A DNA stretch of 31,001 nucleotides. Origin: a bacterium (GTDB taxonomy: Bacteria; UBA6262). The stretch covers positions 1 to 31,001 of the forward strand of contig JAQUQP010000003.1 in NCBI GenBank assembly GCA_028716025.1, in the 5' to 3' direction. The first letter of the stretch is position 1, and each line of letters begins with the position of its first letter. Below the pieces are notes generated by a model, which did no database searches, was not told the origin of the DNA, and saw nothing but the letters and a program-made list of their open reading frames with translations. The translations under genes and the position numbers were made by a program. This document shows positions 9,001-15,427 of the stretch, in pieces.

Positions 9001-9060
9001 GCCGGCCGTACGGTTCGTAAGATAATAAAAATCGCGGTAGTCCGCAGGCAGGAGGAATAA
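6034..9060 (+). CDS. Large secreted Ig-domain surface protein with FlgD-like C-terminal domain
   Basis: 1008 residues with a Sec signal peptide (MKKYVLPVFVSLLLGLVF, cleavage likely after AQA near residue 26). The body is a chain of beta-sandwich Ig-like or Big-type modules, rich in Thr, Ser, Asn and Asp. Two modules have the pattern EYSYRLQGDSAWTVIG...WDISSLTNG..YETRAVASN and EFQYSTDNISWATIG...WDVTTLATGTYYLRAIATD, which mark a repeated extracellular module near residues 65-130 and 485-550. The last ~90 residues, from VHNYPNPFDPN through WGGTNDNGKKVANGTYFAEI, are the FlgD-like Ig domain that serves as a C-terminal sorting or anchoring domain in many secreted proteins of Bacteroidota-like and candidate phyla. 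The stop is followed two bases later by a PorV/PorQ-like gene, which fits a secretion or display role. Ligand unknown. Confidence 0.8.
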   Translation: MKKYVLPVFVSLLLGLVFLPGLAQADIPTSTINSYADGQSVCSYGASSVAASLALTVTNTASPTSVEYSYRLQGDSAWTVIGSTGPALPMTWDISSLTNGGIYETRAVASNSSGTDPSPGFIWLKVNQNPQVGAVVYSTSNVVGAKTYIKAGNQDITAWFANVFGASRKMDTSIAPTITITPKGKTAITGTDTTWSATGVSSDTVKQTFAIADTTGDGEATVTVSGSKDVNGFTQDTFSRQLIIDTVKPTVTNIQVDEDGDGSFTDNVGYIANGQTPRFYVTFSESVFDIAYASYTPTGKTPIGLVGPFWVDAPANTIAFFTPAAAISATTGDGLAGMVLETIRDNALNSNDYTATNLVTIDGTAPRTPIITAPANNIAVDEGSVVEVKLQTPTDTDIKYASFTDGTNTYWDFTAPYQCPMPIGAGVTTLTVRYIDKAGNTSTAEVITVATNPLVDKTVPHALIRTTTVTIWPTRIDLRAYVNDTETNIKKVEFQYSTDNISWATIGTDAKNDDNFIIPWDVTTLATGTYYLRAIATDLAGNVDSSPSAINIWISTEAGTIDIIESTAKVDPVFSIQGAMDATTNTITAHVDSSNQPTISIVLTDNSTGNTSFILPSSITVTGSGTSWDATVTNTAITNSVYATINVIAQNSNGETITRSCDVGVVPVDITKTHTLAGNAQFGFGYTMNSNTLKENTNMVIKTVTTPVTTQSNILAIGPAMDLSLANGVTTFAPVTLSFNYPNLNNTGGLYPNTTILQSKLTICFWNAETQKWVRDKTVVHATAGNTSATCTTTHFSIYSVIADYAKPVASDISINGPIVSAKVTDEGSGINSSWAVGNCYLKVNGTTYYSTTYDQDTDLMTFEATNLVDAGDYPYVLRVVDKVGNYTEYNGILSYTKMEELSDVHNYPNPFDPNREDTTIRFILSENGNITCRIYDFNGDLVTILQRNDTWSKGLVEFKWGGTNDNGKKVANGTYFAEIQVSGSASDYAGRTVRKIIKIAVVRRQEE

Positions 9061-9062
9061 TC

Positions 9063-10046
9063 ATGAAAAATAAACTTTTATTATTGCTGTGCCTGATCTT
9101 GGCGTTCACCGCACAACTGGCTTATAGCTGGGAACTAAACACTGAAACAGAAATAGGCGAAGCAGGTGAGGCTGCTCCTTACTTAAAGACTGGAGTAGGG
9201 CCAAGAGCTTTGGCCATGGGCAGCGCTTTTATCGCTGTCGCCGATGATAATAGCGGGTCTTATTGGAATCCAGCTGGTATACCCTTCATCAAACAAAACC
9301 AGGTGGGACTGGTTTACAGCAAAATGTCACTGGATAGGAGCTATAACTATGCCAGTGTAATTTTACCATCTTGGAAACTCGGGATTAGCGCGATTATGAG
9401 CGGCGTCGATGATATAGATGGTTATGATATCCATGATTACGCGACTGGCAGCTTTAAAGAAAGCAATACTGTACTATTGCTGTCCTATGCCCCTAAACTA
9501 GCTGATGATATCAGCCTGGGCTTGAACCTAAAATTATTACAGAGCAAGATCAAGGACACATCAGGGACAGGATACGGTCTGGACCTGGGTACCATGTTCA
9601 TATTAACTGAAAAACTTAGAGCAGCTTTAGTATTGCAGGATCTCTACACCAGCATAAATTGGAAAGGCGACTATTCCGAAAAAGCAGCCACCGTAGCAAA
9701 AGTCGGGACCAGCTACGATATTTTTGAATCGGGCAGCAGGAGCTATAATGTAAAACTGTCCGTAGACGCTGAAAAATATGCCACCCGGAAACGTGTCCGT
9801 TACAATTTCGGAACAGAGTTCAGTCTACCGTATAACCTGTCTTTAAGAGCAGGCATGGCGGACAATTTCCTTACTGCCGGATTCGGATTGAAGATGGGAT
9901 TCCTCGGACTGGATTATTGCTATAAAGTAGACAAATTAAAAATGGAAGACACTAACCAGATTGCCTTGAACCTGTATTGGGGTGGAAATGATTATGATAC
10001 CTATTCCAGCCCGGCACCGGCTCCAGCACCAGTCAAGAAAAAGTAA
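9063..10046 (+). CDS. PorV/PorQ family outer-membrane beta-barrel protein
   Basis: 327 residues with signal peptide MKNKLLLLLCLILAFTAQ (cleavage near AYS at about residue 22). The N-terminal mature region has the hallmark LKTGVGPRALAMGSAFIAVADDNSG-SYWNPAG motif of the PorV/PorQ (UPF0164) group of barrels related to FadL. The rest alternates hydrophobic and polar residues as expected for beta-strands. The tail SPAPAPAPVKKK is a low-complexity extension beyond the final strand. The ribosome site AGGAGGAA lies in the last codons of the preceding gene, so the two are coupled. In Bacteroidota PorV is the outer-membrane component that receives type IX cargo with C-terminal domains; here the adjacent cargo-like protein suggests a similar pairing, but no other type IX gene is in view. 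Confidence 0.8.
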   Translation: MKNKLLLLLCLILAFTAQLAYSWELNTETEIGEAGEAAPYLKTGVGPRALAMGSAFIAVADDNSGSYWNPAGIPFIKQNQVGLVYSKMSLDRSYNYASVILPSWKLGISAIMSGVDDIDGYDIHDYATGSFKESNTVLLLSYAPKLADDISLGLNLKLLQSKIKDTSGTGYGLDLGTMFILTEKLRAALVLQDLYTSINWKGDYSEKAATVAKVGTSYDIFESGSRSYNVKLSVDAEKYATRKRVRYNFGTEFSLPYNLSLRAGMADNFLTAGFGLKMGFLGLDYCYKVDKLKMEDTNQIALNLYWGGNDYDTYSSPAPAPAPVKKK

Positions 10047-10067
10047 AAGATTTTTACGGTTTTTAGG

Positions 10068-10177
10068 AAACACCCCAAGGGGTAATAGTGAGGCTGATGC
10101 TTTAGATTTTACGGAGTAAAATCGCCAGCCGAACGCAATAGGGGCGGGAGCCCCTTTGAGCGGGGTTTGGGGTGTTT
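10068..10177 (+). other. Structured 110-bp non-coding element (candidate RNA or MITE-like repeat)
   Basis: The ends form an 11-bp perfect inverted repeat: AAACACCCCAA at 10068-10078 pairs with TTGGGGTGTTT at 10167-10177. Inside are three further stems: GGCTG 10092-10096 with CAGCC 10126-10130; enclosed in it GATTTTAC 10105-10112 with GTAAAATC 10116-10123 (loop GGA); and AGGGGC 10140-10145 with GCCCCT 10150-10155 (loop GGGA). The element stops four bases before the tRNA-Gly gene. It is not a riboswitch class or housekeeping RNA that I recognise. Two readings remain: a structured RNA gene or leader co-transcribed with the tRNA, or a small dispersed mobile repeat with terminal inverted repeats. 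Confidence 0.55.
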
Positions 10178-10181
10178 ACAC

Positions 10182-10255
10182 GCGGGTGTAGTTCAATGGT
10201 AGAATGGAAGCTTCCCAAGCTTCATACGTGGGTTCGATTCCCATCACCCGCTCCA
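10182..10255 (+). tRNA. tRNA-Gly (anticodon CCC)
   Basis: 74 nt with CCA encoded. The acceptor stem is GCGGGTG paired with CACCCGC, the D arm is GTTCAATGGTAGAAT, the anticodon stem GAAGC/GCTTC encloses the loop TTCCCAA with anticodon CCC at positions 34-36, and the T arm is GTGGGTTCGATTCCCAT. The sequence is very close in layout to the known bacterial tRNA-Gly(CCC). Its last part is repeated 120 bp downstream. Confidence 0.93.
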
Positions 10256-10372
10256 ATAATCGAATAAAGGGATCGAAGCCAAGTCGAACGCCACAGGTCC
10301 GAGTGAGACTGGCCGGCGACGGGTGAGCGGCGTGAAATACGACGCGATGGAGGAGGATTCCCATCACCCGCT
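10236..10372 (+). repeat. Duplicated tRNA-Gly 3' end bounding a 120-bp unit
   Basis: The 17-mer GATTCCCATCACCCGCT of the tRNA (10236-10252) recurs perfectly at 10356-10372, offset exactly 120 bp. The intervening GC-rich stretch has no ORF. It contains CGGGTGA at 10320-10326, which can pair with TCACCCG at 10364-10370 in the second copy. This arrangement resembles the attachment-site duplication left by elements that integrate at tRNA 3' ends, or a dispersed repeat that carries a tRNA fragment. No integrase is present. The second copy lacks the rest of a tRNA and is not a gene. Confidence 0.55.
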
Positions 10373-10382
10373 ATTTAAAACA

Positions 10383-10460
10383 GTTGATAGTTCATAGTTG
10401 ATTGTTCATATAAAATAAATTGTAGCTTTTTCTATCAACTATCATCTATCAACAATGAAC
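10383..10460 (+). repeat. Inverted heptamer arrays forming a long hairpin
   Basis: Left arm 10383-10410 reads GTTGATA, GTTCATA, GTTGATT, GTTCATA. The right arm 10433-10460, read on the opposite strand, gives GTTCATT, GTTGATA, GATGATA, GTTGATA. The two 28-base arms match in 22 positions as an inverted repeat around a 22-base AT-rich spacer. The array lies just upstream of the PIN-PhoH gene, whose ribosome site follows at 10483-10490. With the preceding elements it accounts for most of the 446-bp gap between 10047 and 10492; I see no promoter there that I trust. Confidence 0.6.
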
Positions 10461-10492
10461 AGATTATCAAATATAAAAACACAGGGGGGGTA

Positions 10493-11818
10493 ATGATCCT
10501 TTCAAAACCATTTAAGACGTTTGTTTTAGACACCAATGTACTCATTCATGACCCAGAAGCACTTTCCGTATTCGGACATAACAAAATATCTATTCCTTTG
10601 ATCGTTATCGAAGAACTGGATCGTTTTAAAACCTTTCACGATGAACGTGGTCGGAATTCGCGCATTATTTCCCGCTACTTGGATAAACTCCGTAAAAAAG
10701 GCAAATTAAATGAAGGCATAGAGCTGGACAATGGCGGCATACTTAAAATAGAACTTGATGCCAAGGTAGAAATGCCTTTTGAATTCCGCAATCACAACGA
10801 TGACAATCAAATTCTGATGACCGCTCTGGCGCTTCAAACCAAAGGGGAGGATGTCTATTTTATTTCCAAGGACATAAACCTGCGCATCAAGGCTGAAGCT
10901 ATCGGCTTAAAAGTACAGGATTATGAGCGCTCTAAAGTCAAAATAGACGAGTTATATACCGGCTGCAAAGAAATAACCATCACCAGCGAACAGATCGATT
11001 CTTTTTATAAAGATAAAAAACTTAAGCTAACCGAAGACGACCTGTTTGCCAACCAATTCACTATCCTGAAATCCAGTGACGAGAAGAGCCAATCCGCGTT
11101 GGGTAAGTATGTTAAATCTACTAAAGAGATCGTTCCTCTCCGCAAGGATACCCGCATCTGGGACCTGAAACCCCTTAATACTGAGCAGCGCTTTGCTATC
11201 GACCTGCTCATGGATGATAATATCAAACTAGTCACCCTAGTAGGCGTGGCAGGCACCGGCAAAACGTTGCTGGCTCTAGCTGCCGCCCTGCAAAAAACCG
11301 TTGAAGAAAAACTATACCGCCGGTTCTTTGTTTTGCGCCCGATCATGCCCATGGGCCGGGATATCGGGTTCTTGCCCGGGACAAAAGAAGAAAAATTGAC
11401 CCAATGGATGGGTGCCATCTATGATAACCTGGAATTCTTGATGGAAAAGGGCACTGACAAAGTCGGCGAAGAAGATACAGAATCAAAGATCCAGTATCTG
11501 ACAGAAACCGGCAAAATGGAGATAGAAGCACTCACGTATATACGCGGCCGCAGTTTGCCTAACCAGTTCATCATCATTGATGATTCACAAAACCTGACCC
11601 CCTCGGAAGTAAAAACTATAATCAGCCGTGCAGGCCAAGGCACCAAGCTGGTATTTACCGGCGACCCATACCAGATAGACAATCCCTACCTGGATGCTTC
11701 ATCCAACGGTTTGACCTATGTGGTAGAAAAGCTGAAAGGACAGGATATATACGGACATATTAATTTTACTAAAACTGAAAGGAGCCCGCTAGCTGCGTTA
11801 GCGGCCCAGCTGCTTTAA
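10493..11818 (+). CDS. PIN domain / PhoH-type ATPase fusion
   Basis: 441 residues, the usual size for the PIN-PhoH (YlaK-like) family. The N-terminal PIN nuclease domain (about 1-150) shows VLDTNVLIHD with D13, then PLIVIEELDRFK, and the acidic DDNQILMTALAL segment of the active site. The C-terminal PhoH ATPase has Walker A GVAGTGKT at 251-258 and Walker B FIIIDDSQNLTP with D363-D364; most relatives I know have DEAQ here, so the second acidic residue and neighbour are changed. The motifs GDPYQIDNPYLD and NGLTYVVEKLKG are typical of the family. The protein probably couples RNA unwinding or remodelling with RNA cleavage. ATG 10493 follows a run of G residues. The stop overlaps the next start by one base. 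Confidence 0.9.
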   Translation: MILSKPFKTFVLDTNVLIHDPEALSVFGHNKISIPLIVIEELDRFKTFHDERGRNSRIISRYLDKLRKKGKLNEGIELDNGGILKIELDAKVEMPFEFRNHNDDNQILMTALALQTKGEDVYFISKDINLRIKAEAIGLKVQDYERSKVKIDELYTGCKEITITSEQIDSFYKDKKLKLTEDDLFANQFTILKSSDEKSQSALGKYVKSTKEIVPLRKDTRIWDLKPLNTEQRFAIDLLMDDNIKLVTLVGVAGTGKTLLALAAALQKTVEEKLYRRFFVLRPIMPMGRDIGFLPGTKEEKLTQWMGAIYDNLEFLMEKGTDKVGEEDTESKIQYLTETGKMEIEALTYIRGRSLPNQFIIIDDSQNLTPSEVKTIISRAGQGTKLVFTGDPYQIDNPYLDASSNGLTYVVEKLKGQDIYGHINFTKTERSPLAALAAQLL

Positions 11819-12657
11819 TGAAATATATTGACTTGCACGTTCATTCCGTATTCAGCGACGGTACTCTTACCCCGCAGAAAATAGTGGAATATGCTGTCAA
11901 ACGAAAGTTGTCAGCCATAGCTTTGACCGACCATGATACTACTGACGGTGTCCCTATTGCGCAACAACACGCGCAGCAGTTCGGACTGGAAGTAGTGCCA
12001 GGGGTAGAGCTGAGCGTGGAAATGCCCGGCCGCAGCGATCTGGAACTTCACATCCTGGGTTATTATCTTGATTATCAGGATGAGAGTTTCCAGGAACGGC
12101 TTAGTTTTTTCAGGAAAAAACGTCATGAACGAGCGGTGTTGATGTTGGAAAAACTCAAAGACCTAAATGTTTTCCTGGATGGAGCAAAACTGCTGGAAAC
12201 AACCAATGATAACGCTATTGGCCGACTTCATTTTGCACAATCTCTCCTGGAAGAAGGATATGTCCATAATATCCAGGAGGCTTTCCAGCGCTTTATCGGT
12301 TTTAACAAACCTGCTTATGTGCCCAAAGCCAGGCTTATGCCAGAGCAGGCGATTAAAATGATCACTGATGTAGACGGCATCCCAGTTCTGGCCCATCCTT
12401 ATTTTTCAGAGATCAATCGTGATATGATCGCCCTACTGGTCGGCTTCGGTCTAAAAGGGATAGAAGTATATCATAGCCGTCATAGCAAATCCGACATTGA
12501 CCGATTCCGCCAATATGCCAGTGAATTTAATTTATTAATCACCGGCGGTAGTGATTGTCACGGAGAGATCGATAAAAATGAAGCGTTGTTGGGTAATATG
12601 GAAGTATCCTTTGAGCTCCTCGAAAAAATGCAGGAATTTAAAAGAGGTAAAGTGTAA
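11818..12657 (+). CDS. PHP domain phosphoesterase (TrpH/YciV-like)
   Basis: 279 residues. The PHP metal-binding signature is at the very start: DLHVHSVFSDGTLTP with H7, H9 and D14, then ALTDHDTTDG (D38-H39), GVELSVE, ELHILGY, LAHPYF and the C-terminal GGSDCHG. This is the set of residues that hold two or three metal ions in the family. Characterised relatives act as 3',5'-nucleotide bisphosphate phosphatases or 5'-3' exonucleases on short RNA. The ATG overlaps the stop of the PIN-PhoH gene (TAATG), so the two are coupled, and both can be read as RNA-turnover proteins. Substrate is inferred from the family only. Confidence 0.88.
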   Translation: MKYIDLHVHSVFSDGTLTPQKIVEYAVKRKLSAIALTDHDTTDGVPIAQQHAQQFGLEVVPGVELSVEMPGRSDLELHILGYYLDYQDESFQERLSFFRKKRHERAVLMLEKLKDLNVFLDGAKLLETTNDNAIGRLHFAQSLLEEGYVHNIQEAFQRFIGFNKPAYVPKARLMPEQAIKMITDVDGIPVLAHPYFSEINRDMIALLVGFGLKGIEVYHSRHSKSDIDRFRQYASEFNLLITGGSDCHGEIDKNEALLGNMEVSFELLEKMQEFKRGKV

Positions 12658-12677
12658 TCCTGTTAAAGGAGATTACC

Positions 12678-13052
12678 ATGTTTAAATGGCTCAAAACGGC
12701 AAAATTAAAAAGATCTAAAAAGATCAAAGAAAAAAGGGCCAATCCGCGGCTGAATACCCTGGTTGATGTGGTCTATAAACTGCATAATAAAAATGGCAGT
12801 AGTATCATCTCCCTGGCTAAAGATGTCAGTGCTTCAGGCATGAAGATATTACAACAAAAAAAAGTGCAACTGGATACCCTGCTGGATATTAAAATAGACC
12901 TGCCTCATCAGCAAGGACTGATCTCCGCTTTGGGAAAAGTAGTCTGGTATAAGCGTAAAGGCGGTATCGGTATCAAATTCCTAATGATCAGGCCAAATGA
13001 TGAACAAAAACATTTTGATTATATAGAAAAAAACCTGCCGGTTGAAAAATGA
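12678..13052 (+). CDS. PilZ domain protein (putative c-di-GMP receptor)
   Basis: 124 residues with a very basic N-terminal tail (KTAKLKRSKKIKEK). The two c-di-GMP-binding signatures are intact: RxxxR as R20-A-N-P-R24, and D/NxSxxG as D49-V-S51-A-S-G54. The rest is the six-strand PilZ barrel, ending with the VVWYKRKGGIGIKFL segment. Start ATG 12678 is preceded by AAAGGAG. It is a stand-alone PilZ protein, so it must act on a partner; the next gene starts within about 12 bases and encodes an 8-TM protein, which makes that module the first candidate. No GGDEF or EAL gene is in the window. Confidence 0.88.
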   Translation: MFKWLKTAKLKRSKKIKEKRANPRLNTLVDVVYKLHNKNGSSIISLAKDVSASGMKILQQKKVQLDTLLDIKIDLPHQQGLISALGKVVWYKRKGGIGIKFLMIRPNDEQKHFDYIEKNLPVEK

Positions 13053-13063
13053 ACGGAGAATGC

Positions 13064-13873
13064 ATGGACAGCCAGGAAAGAATATTGAATGAACCTCAGG
13101 CAATGTGGCTGGTCACTATTACGCTGATATTGATCAATTTTATATTTTACTACTTCCGTATCGGAGGACCAGACACCTTAACCTTAGTGGGCGATCTTTT
13201 TCCGGTTATCTGCTCTTTGTTCGCCGCCGGGGCATTGTTTAGGATCACTTTTTACCTGAAAACTTGGGACCTGACAAAAACCGCCTGGCTATTGCTGGCT
13301 TTTGGATTGTTCTGCTGGTTCCTGGGTGAAGGATCTTTTGCGGTGACTGAATTAGCGCTGGGACGAACTCCCGCAGTCCCTTCAATGGCTGACGGGTTCT
13401 GGCTATGTGGTATTATTCCCATTATTGCCGCTTTAACCATGCTCATTTACGGATACCATCGGACCGGATTCATTATCGGCCACACATTGAAATATATTTT
13501 TGTGATTGCCGCTGTGTCAATGCTAGAAGTAATTTTGATCTCTAAAATATGTATGCCGATATTATATGCTCCGCTTAGTATCCTGGAAAAGATCTTTACC
13601 CTGGTCTATCCGATACTGGACATGGTCATTCTTATGCTGGTCTTCTTCCTGGTACTGATCACTTCTGTTCTGGGTAAAGGACTTTTATCAAAACCCTGCA
13701 AGTACCTGGTAATCGGATTCGCCATGAACTCCGTAGCCGATATACTGTATTCTTATTATAACTGGTTAGGAGCGTATAAGACAGGCAGTTATATTGATAT
13801 ATTATGGAACAGCGGATATCTTTTCATTGCCTTGAGTGCCTTCTACCAAAAAGACCTGATGGAAAGATACTGA
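13064..13873 (+). CDS. 8-TM integral membrane protein, first copy of a duplicated module
   Basis: 269 residues from ATG 13064, chosen because GGAG lies six bases upstream; an in-frame ATG at 13049 overlaps the PilZ stop codon but has no ribosome site. I count eight hydrophobic helices spread evenly over the length and almost no soluble part. The segment LGEGSFAVTELALG-x-TPAVPSMADGFWLCGIIPII recalls the membrane input regions of some sensor kinases and diguanylate cyclases, which have a similar GE...P.PS.AD pattern between TM3 and TM4, but no output domain follows. The protein at 14135 is a clear paralogue with the same helix order and the shared GKG(L/M)(L/I)S(K/R)P and D(I/L)xYSYxNW motifs. 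Function unknown. Confidence 0.75.
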   Translation: MDSQERILNEPQAMWLVTITLILINFIFYYFRIGGPDTLTLVGDLFPVICSLFAAGALFRITFYLKTWDLTKTAWLLLAFGLFCWFLGEGSFAVTELALGRTPAVPSMADGFWLCGIIPIIAALTMLIYGYHRTGFIIGHTLKYIFVIAAVSMLEVILISKICMPILYAPLSILEKIFTLVYPILDMVILMLVFFLVLITSVLGKGLLSKPCKYLVIGFAMNSVADILYSYYNWLGAYKTGSYIDILWNSGYLFIALSAFYQKDLMERY

Positions 13874-13874
13874 C

Positions 13875-14111
13875 ATGACTACTAACCATATCGCCGCTAA
13901 AATCGAGTCCTATCTGGTTCCTCTGCTCGGAGACCTATTGGCCGCAGCTACGCTAAAAGTACAATGTGAAAAGATCGGTACTACGGTAGATAAACTTACT
14001 CCTATGGACCTGCCTCAATTAGCGCCGAAGATCGAGCAAGCCTTAGTAGTTTTCCTGGGTTTGGACCGGGCAAAAAAGATTACATACCAGATTATCCAGA
14101 TGCCGTTATAA
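13875..14111 (+). CDS. Small helical protein paired with the 8-TM protein, first copy
   Basis: 78 residues, starting one base after the stop of the 8-TM gene. Predicted to be all helical and soluble. Shared with the second copy at 14938 are KIE-x-x-L-x-PLLG near the start, LKVQCEKIG (conserved Lys, Gln, Cys, Glu-Lys), the turn DLPQLAPKIEQALVVFLG and a final KA-x-x-(I/V) helix. I do not recognise a named domain. The size and the repeated coupling to a membrane protein suggest a cytoplasmic adaptor or regulator of that protein. The conserved Cys could be structural or a site of modification; this is speculation. Confidence 0.75.
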   Translation: MTTNHIAAKIESYLVPLLGDLLAAATLKVQCEKIGTTVDKLTPMDLPQLAPKIEQALVVFLGLDRAKKITYQIIQMPL

Positions 14112-14134
14112 TCACGATATTAAGAGAGGTGCCT

Positions 14135-14929
14135 ATGAAAGCTTCAGGGAAAATATGGATCTTTACGGGAATGCTAATAATATTCAATATTCTTTTCTTT
14201 TGGGTCAAACCGGAAGGGAAAATACTGACCATTGTCAGCGACGCACTTCCGGTAATAGGCGCGATAGTTTCGATCATCGGGATAGCCTGGGCGGTAAAGA
14301 GTTTACACGGGTTTGACCAGACAAAACTAGCATGGATCATGTTATTGATCGGGATGGTCCTATTCCTGGGAGCTGAAGCAATATACGGCACGCTAGAAGT
14401 TATCCTGAACGTAGACGTTAATGAAGTTTTTCCTACCCTGGCTGATTATGTCTGGATGGTTGGATATATCCCGATATTTACCGGATTAGTCATGTTGGTT
14501 TATGGCTATAAAAAAAGTGGTTTTTCCTTCGGCGCAAAAAAGAACTATATTGTGGGTATCTCTTGCTTTGTCTTGGTCACGGCTTTGATCATTTACAAAT
14601 TATTAATACCTATTATCCAGGATCCGGAAACGGGAAGGATGGCCAAATTTGTATACCTTTATTATCCGATCGCGGACTTGTTTATCATTATTCCGGCCAT
14701 GATCCTGGCTTATGTAACTAATTTATTCGGCAAAGGCATGATCTCCCGACCTTGGCGCTATATAGCGGTAGGATTCCTGTGCATGACCACGTTTGATATC
14801 ATTTATTCTTATTTAAACTGGAATGATATGTACGGCCCGGGTAATTTCCTGGATATCTTTCAAAATTTAAGTTATTTACTAATCGGATTAGGCGGTTTAT
14901 TCCAAAAAGAACTCATTGAATCGGTATAG
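14135..14929 (+). CDS. 8-TM integral membrane protein, second copy of the module
   Basis: 264 residues from ATG 14135, six bases after AGAGAGG; the GTG at 14129 overlaps that site. Eight hydrophobic helices line up with those of the protein at 13064. The shared features include the YGY-K-x-SGF loop after TM4, a long TM5-TM6 hairpin with KF-x-YLYYPIADL, and the C-terminal GKGMISRPWRYIAVGF and DIIYSYLNW. The loop before TM4 has lost the PSMAD form (here FPTLADYVWM). Identity by eye is modest, so the duplication is old. It is followed by its own small partner after eight bases. Confidence 0.75.
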   Translation: MKASGKIWIFTGMLIIFNILFFWVKPEGKILTIVSDALPVIGAIVSIIGIAWAVKSLHGFDQTKLAWIMLLIGMVLFLGAEAIYGTLEVILNVDVNEVFPTLADYVWMVGYIPIFTGLVMLVYGYKKSGFSFGAKKNYIVGISCFVLVTALIIYKLLIPIIQDPETGRMAKFVYLYYPIADLFIIIPAMILAYVTNLFGKGMISRPWRYIAVGFLCMTTFDIIYSYLNWNDMYGPGNFLDIFQNLSYLLIGLGGLFQKELIESV

Positions 14930-14937
14930 GTGTTATT

Positions 14938-15171
14938 ATGACAGAAAACAAAATGGCCAAACGGATAGAAATATTGCTTACTCCTCTGCTGGGAGCGATC
15001 ATGGCGGCAGTAACGGTCAAGATACAATGTGAGAAGATAGGGGTCAGCCCGGAAACATTATCTATACCGGATTTACCAAAGCTGGGTGATGCCATAGAAA
15101 AAGCATTGGTAGTCTTTGTCGGATCTAAGAAAGCCAGGGAAGTGGCTAGCAGCATCAAGACAACTCTTTAA
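14938..15171 (+). CDS. Small helical protein paired with the 8-TM protein, second copy
   Basis: 77 residues, ATG 14938 preceded by TAGGTG. It aligns end to end with the protein at 13875: KRIEILLTPLLG, VKIQCEKIG, DLPKLGDAIEKALVVFVG and KAREVASSIK. The invariant core K-(V/I)-QCEKIG and DLP-x-L are better conserved than the membrane partners, which points to a constrained binding surface. It ends six bases before the -35 box of the vitamin B12 operon, so it closes this transcription unit; I do not see a terminator hairpin between them. Confidence 0.75.
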   Translation: MTENKMAKRIEILLTPLLGAIMAAVTVKIQCEKIGVSPETLSIPDLPKLGDAIEKALVVFVGSKKAREVASSIKTTL

Positions 15172-15177
15172 AATTTA

Positions 15178-15206
15178 TTGACAAAAATATTATTGAGTGA
15201 TAATAT
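15178..15206 (+). promoter_or_regulatory. Sigma70-type promoter of the B12 uptake operon
   Basis: A consensus TTGACA at 15178-15183 and TAATAT at 15201-15206 are spaced by 17 bases. The expected transcription start near 15213 lies just upstream of the riboswitch closing stem at 15226, as needed for co-transcriptional folding. Confidence 0.75.
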
Positions 15207-15225
15207 AAAAACATTGAAAATACTC

Positions 15226-15370
15226 CAAACAGGGGAAGTCTGTGAAACTCAGACACTGCCCCGCAACGGTTAAACCAGGATTATGCAATAGGTTTGACGA
15301 ACAGAGACGATTTTTAGTCGAATTCAAAACACTATTTCCATATCCGGGTTAAAGTCCGAACACCTGTTTG
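15226..15370 (+). promoter_or_regulatory. Cobalamin riboswitch
   Basis: The closing stem P1 pairs CAAACAGG (15226-15233) with CCTGTTTG (15363-15370). The conserved core is read in order: GGGGAAGTCTGTGAA, an ACTCAGACACTGCCCCGCAAC segment split around its stem, and near the 3' end a B12-box variant AAAGTCCGAACACCTG (compare the usual AGTCAGGAGACCTGC). The peripheral region 15270-15345 is AT-rich. Its position directly before btuF-btuC-btuD-btuB genes fits negative control by a cobalamin coenzyme. The variant box could indicate a different corrinoid preference, which I cannot test. Confidence 0.88.
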
Positions 15371-15427
15371 TATAAATAGCAATCCTTCGCGGGAAGGGCG
15401 GGTGAAAGATCATATAAGCCTGATTTT

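Noticed and set aside
10068..10177. tmRNA, SRP RNA or c-di-AMP (ydaO) riboswitch
   Set aside because: Length, conserved segments and the lack of a tRNA-like or SRP apical domain do not fit; the neighbour is a tRNA, not a gene typical of ydaO control.
10176..10367. Minus-strand ORF with the phrase MGIEPTYEAWEAS
   Set aside because: It is the antisense of tRNA-Gly and its duplicated 3' end. This phrase is a familiar false protein in annotated genomes.
13049..13063. Earlier ATG for the first 8-TM protein
   Set aside because: It overlaps the PilZ stop but has no ribosome site, while ATG 13064 has GGAG at a good distance.
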